From the NCBI GenBank assembly GCA_937981985.1, contig CALJNB010000135.1, forward strand, positions 1 through 34,897: a stretch of 34,897 nucleotides of DNA. The letters are read 5' to 3'. The notes beneath the pieces were generated by a model, which saw only the letters and a list, made by a program, of their open reading frames with translations, ran no database searches and was not told the DNA's origin. Every line of letters begins with the position of its first letter. Position 1 is the first letter of the stretch. Of the stretch, positions 32,829-34,897 are shown one piece after another. A program made the translations under genes and the position numbers. This DNA is from an uncultured bacterium. Lineage in GTDB: Bacteria; Myxococcota_A; Bradymonadia; Bradymonadales; Bradymonadaceae.

Positions 32829-34026
32829 AGAGCATTTCGATCTTAATTGAACTTCCAGCTCCAACTAGGGCTTCACCGATTGGAGAAATCCCGAACACCT
32901 TACACCCTGCCATCCCTGTGGGATCGCCAGAAGAACTGGTTCCTATTCTATAGAATACCGGTCCACCATCGGTATATTCAAGTCGACCAGACATATATTC
33001 CCGACGTTTGGGCGTACTTTTGTAATCTTCGCCGCATCTCGCCATGGTATATTGTTTCGTTTCGTTTTTTCCCAACAAACGCGATATCAGCGGCTTTGCG
33101 AACAGATGAAAACTAACAAACGAAGACATAGGATTGCCGGGCAAACCCAATAAATGCGTATTCTCAATTCGTCCGTAAGTCAGCGGTTTCCCCGGCTTAA
33201 CTTTTACTTTCCAAAAAGCCGGCGAGTTGGTGAGTTCCAGAATCGTATCGCGTACGAAATCGAAGTCCCCCATAGAAACGCCACCCACGCTTAATACGAC
33301 ATCTGAATCTTTAACGGCTTCTTCAAAACGTGCTTTAATCGCAGCCGGGTCATCGCGCGTAATTTCGTATCTAATCGCCGTTGCACCCACACTCTGGATA
33401 AGTGCCTCCAACATGTGTGCGTTTGAGTTTCGAATTTGTCCCGGTCTAGGTACGACATCGACGGGCACCAATTCATCTCCGGTCGTTATGATCGAAACTC
33501 TAGGTTTGATTACGGCATCAACCTCACTGACCCCAAAGGAGGCCAACATAGAAATTATTCCGGGATCAATCGACGTCCCTGCTGTTATCGAAACGTTTTC
33601 TCTTTTTAGATAGCTGGCTTTTTTTCTTATATGAGCCCCCAACACGGGTTCTTCGGAGAGAGAGACCTCGTTATTTTCGTCCTCGTAGGAGGTATTTTCA
33701 ACGGGCATTATCGTATCACAACCGTCGGGAACCACGGCTCCGGTCATGATTCGAATAGCTTCGCCTTTTTTTATCGAACCCATATAGGGTGATCCAGCGG
33801 CACTGGTCCCCACACATTTCATTGGAAGCGTCCAGTCCTTTGGATTAGCAAAAGTGAATCCATCCATCGCCGAGTTATCAAAAGGCGGCAAATCGATTGG
33901 AGATTCAACTGGGCTGGCGAGAATACGAGATAAAGCGTTGGTAATCGAAACTTTTTCATGCAGAAGAGGTACGACCGAGTCCAGAATCACCTCCAATGCG
34001 TCTTCTACAGATATCCAGGTATTCAT
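32827..34026 (-). CDS. moeA: Molybdopterin molybdenumtransferase
   Basis: A 399-residue MoeA protein, which inserts molybdate into adenylated molybdopterin to make molybdenum cofactor in the cytoplasm. Motifs run in the expected order: 'DLPPFDNSAMDGFTF', 'RIMTGAVVPDGCDTIMPVE', 'VSIITTGDELV', 'GQIRNSNAHMLEALIQSVGA', 'LSVGGVSMGDFDFV', 'KVKPGKPLTYG' and 'LLGLPGNPMSSFVSF'. Its length is normal for MoeA. GGAG lies before the ATG. No other molybdenum-cofactor gene or molybdoenzyme is in the window; its downstream neighbour is the TrmN6-like gene. Substitution of a tungsten role cannot be judged from sequence. Confidence 0.95.
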   Translation of the reverse strand: MNTWISVEDALEVILDSVVPLLHEKVSITNALSRILASPVESPIDLPPFDNSAMDGFTFANPKDWTLPMKCVGTSAAGSPYMGSIKKGEAIRIMTGAVVPDGCDTIMPVENTSYEDENNEVSLSEEPVLGAHIRKKASYLKRENVSITAGTSIDPGIISMLASFGVSEVDAVIKPRVSIITTGDELVPVDVVPRPGQIRNSNAHMLEALIQSVGATAIRYEITRDDPAAIKARFEEAVKDSDVVLSVGGVSMGDFDFVRDTILELTNSPAFWKVKVKPGKPLTYGRIENTHLLGLPGNPMSSFVSFHLFAKPLISRLLGKNETKQYTMARCGEDYKSTPKRREYMSGRLEYTDGGPVFYRIGTSSSGDPTGMAGCKVFGISPIGEALVGAGSSIKIEML

Positions 34027-34104
34027 TCACGCTCCGTTAATCTAACACACCCTAAGTCGTTTAAAATAACGAAGAATGCAAACCCAAACGATGTGTTTTA
34101 GACC

Positions 34105-34129
34105 AAAAAAAAACGCGCCGTAGCACGTT
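34105..34129 (-). terminator. Intrinsic terminator of the carbonic anhydrase gene
   Basis: On the minus strand AACGTGC, loop TACG and GCGCGTT form a 7-bp stem with one G-T pair, followed by a run of nine Ts (34113 to 34105). It lies 22 bases after the stop codon. Confidence 0.85.
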
Positions 34130-34150
34130 TGAAGCACAAACTAAGGAAAT

Positions 34151-34897
34151 TTAGTTACGTGTCTGTACTGGGCGAGCGTTCATTGGGAACAAACTCTGGA
34201 AAGTTGCGATCTGTTCTGCTGACGCTGAGATTGGCTCGTCAAGAACGTGCCAAGCAACTCCTTCAGAACATGGAGGAGTCGTCAAAGATCCTGCAAACGA
34301 GTAGTAGTTGCGTGAAGCAGGTAACATAGCTGTTGGATTCAATGTTGTGGTTTTCGCTTCGCCGTCTTTTGTAGCTGGAGTGTTTGCCCAGATTGCTGCG
34401 ATTGCATCATTGGCAGCGCCTTCTTCGATAAAGACACCCAACACACCTAACTTTCCGTCAGCGTCTTTATGTACGAAATGAACTTCCATTGGGAAACTTT
34501 TTCCCATGAGGGTGTTTTCGCTTGGTGTGTGGAAGTGAAATTGAAGGAGCTCAAAGGATCGTTCGTTAGCGACCATGTATGTTTTTTCAGAAAGGTTCCC
34601 CTGAATGGTGTGACCGTTATTAATAACCGAAACGCTTCCGTCTGCGTAAGAAGTTTCAAGCTTGCCTTCCATTTTGGGAATCGATTCAACAATGTTAATG
34701 GGTGATTGTTCAGTTCCGGTCGCGCATGTGGCGAACGAAGCATCAAGTCCGGCCCAATTCGCGGGTCCAATGTCTCCTGTATAGCCCCAATGCGGAGCTG
34801 TGTGAGAGTCCACTTTTTCAGCTACGGTACTGGCAGCTGATTCTGGTGTGACTTCTGGAGTCGTTTTAGCCGTCGAACAGGCTGAGATTAATAGAGC
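34151..34897 (-). CDS. Alpha-carbonic anhydrase lipoprotein (5' end beyond window)
   Basis: The frame is open to the right edge, so the first residues of the signal are missing; 249 residues are visible. They begin 'ALLISACSTAKTTPEVTPES', which reads as the end of a lipoprotein signal (lipobox ISAC) and a spacer, rather than as an internal GTG start at 34813. The enzyme domain has 'WGYTGDIGPANWAGL', 'EQSPINI', 'LQFHFHTPSEN' and 'MEVHFVHKD', giving the three zinc His, then 'GSLTTPPCSEGVAWHVL'. It hydrates CO2 to bicarbonate in the periplasm or on the outer membrane. The length and motif order are complete for the alpha class. A strong terminator follows. Confidence 0.93.
   Translation of the reverse strand, partial: ALLISACSTAKTTPEVTPESAASTVAEKVDSHTAPHWGYTGDIGPANWAGLDASFATCATGTEQSPINIVESIPKMEGKLETSYADGSVSVINNGHTIQGNLSEKTYMVANERSFELLQFHFHTPSENTLMGKSFPMEVHFVHKDADGKLGVLGVFIEEGAANDAIAAIWANTPATKDGEAKTTTLNPTAMLPASRNYYSFAGSLTTPPCSEGVAWHVLDEPISASAEQIATFQSLFPMNARPVQTRN

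Noticed and set aside
34151-34813. GTG start for the carbonic anhydrase at 34813
   Set aside because: The frame stays open to the window edge and the upstream residues form a lipobox and spacer, so the gene starts outside the window.
1-34897. CRISPR array, insertion sequence, prophage or tRNA
   Set aside because: No regularly spaced direct repeats, transposase or integrase motifs, terminal inverted repeats or tRNA cloverleaf were seen on reading both strands; a dedicated search was not possible.

Overview
The window reads as chromosomal DNA of a free-living Gram-negative bacterium, most likely from the Myxococcota or another former deltaproteobacterial lineage such as Bradymonadia. This is an inference from gene content. 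The pointers are many predicted lipoproteins, RCC1-type repeat lipoproteins with Asp-rich linkers and a Cys-rich 'CGNG..D..E.CD' module, an IgGFc-binding-like lipoprotein, a DUF1592/DUF1588-like haem-motif lipoprotein, eukaryote-like Ser/Thr kinases (one with an EF-hand), and ordinary proteobacterial housekeeping genes. I see no transposase, integrase, phage module, CRISPR array, tRNA or rRNA. Genes are dense on both strands, and TTG and GTG starts are common.

Layout. 1-2081 (minus): 5' part of a large haem-motif lipoprotein gene, running off the left edge. 2082-2407: divergent intergenic region with a perfect 16-bp palindrome. 2408-4558: fused 3-dehydroquinate synthase/EPSP synthase. 4563-5699: first RCC1-like lipoprotein. 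5877-7769: Uup-type ABC-F ATPase. 7907-10599: two overlapping Ser/Thr kinase genes. 10796-11435: BolA and CGFS monothiol glutaredoxin. 11742-12992: citrate synthase, closed by a bidirectional terminator. 13078-15056: a small lipoprotein, a class I amidotransferase-like hydrolase and a small HAD-like protein. 15080-19535 (minus): membrane protein, two-domain M16 protease, then two Hsp20 genes. 19796-20873: a PD-(D/E)XK-like protein and a YjbR-like protein. 20953-23047: SelU and SelD. 23076-28571 (minus): four consecutive envelope genes, including two more RCC1-like lipoproteins and the IgGFc-binding-like lipoprotein. 28745-29857: helical-repeat protein. 30008-31932: endonuclease/exonuclease/phosphatase-fold lipoprotein coupled to a predicted outer-membrane protein. 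31938-34026 (minus): MoeA followed by a TrmN6-like methyltransferase. 34151-34897 (minus): alpha-carbonic anhydrase lipoprotein, running off the right edge.

How the genes fit together. SelU and SelD form a compact selenium module: SelD makes selenophosphate and SelU uses it to put 2-selenouridine into tRNA. BolA and the CGFS glutaredoxin are known partners in iron-sulfur trafficking. The two kinases are translationally coupled and probably act together, one membrane-anchored and one with a calcium-binding loop. Much of the rest encodes exported, lipid-anchored proteins.

No clearly new defence or mobile system is visible. The most unusual items are the AroB-AroA fusion (same domain order as the start of fungal AROM) with its upstream palindrome, the EF-hand kinase paired with a membrane kinase, the three-member RCC1 lipoprotein family, and the phosphatase-fold lipoprotein coupled to a barrel-like protein.
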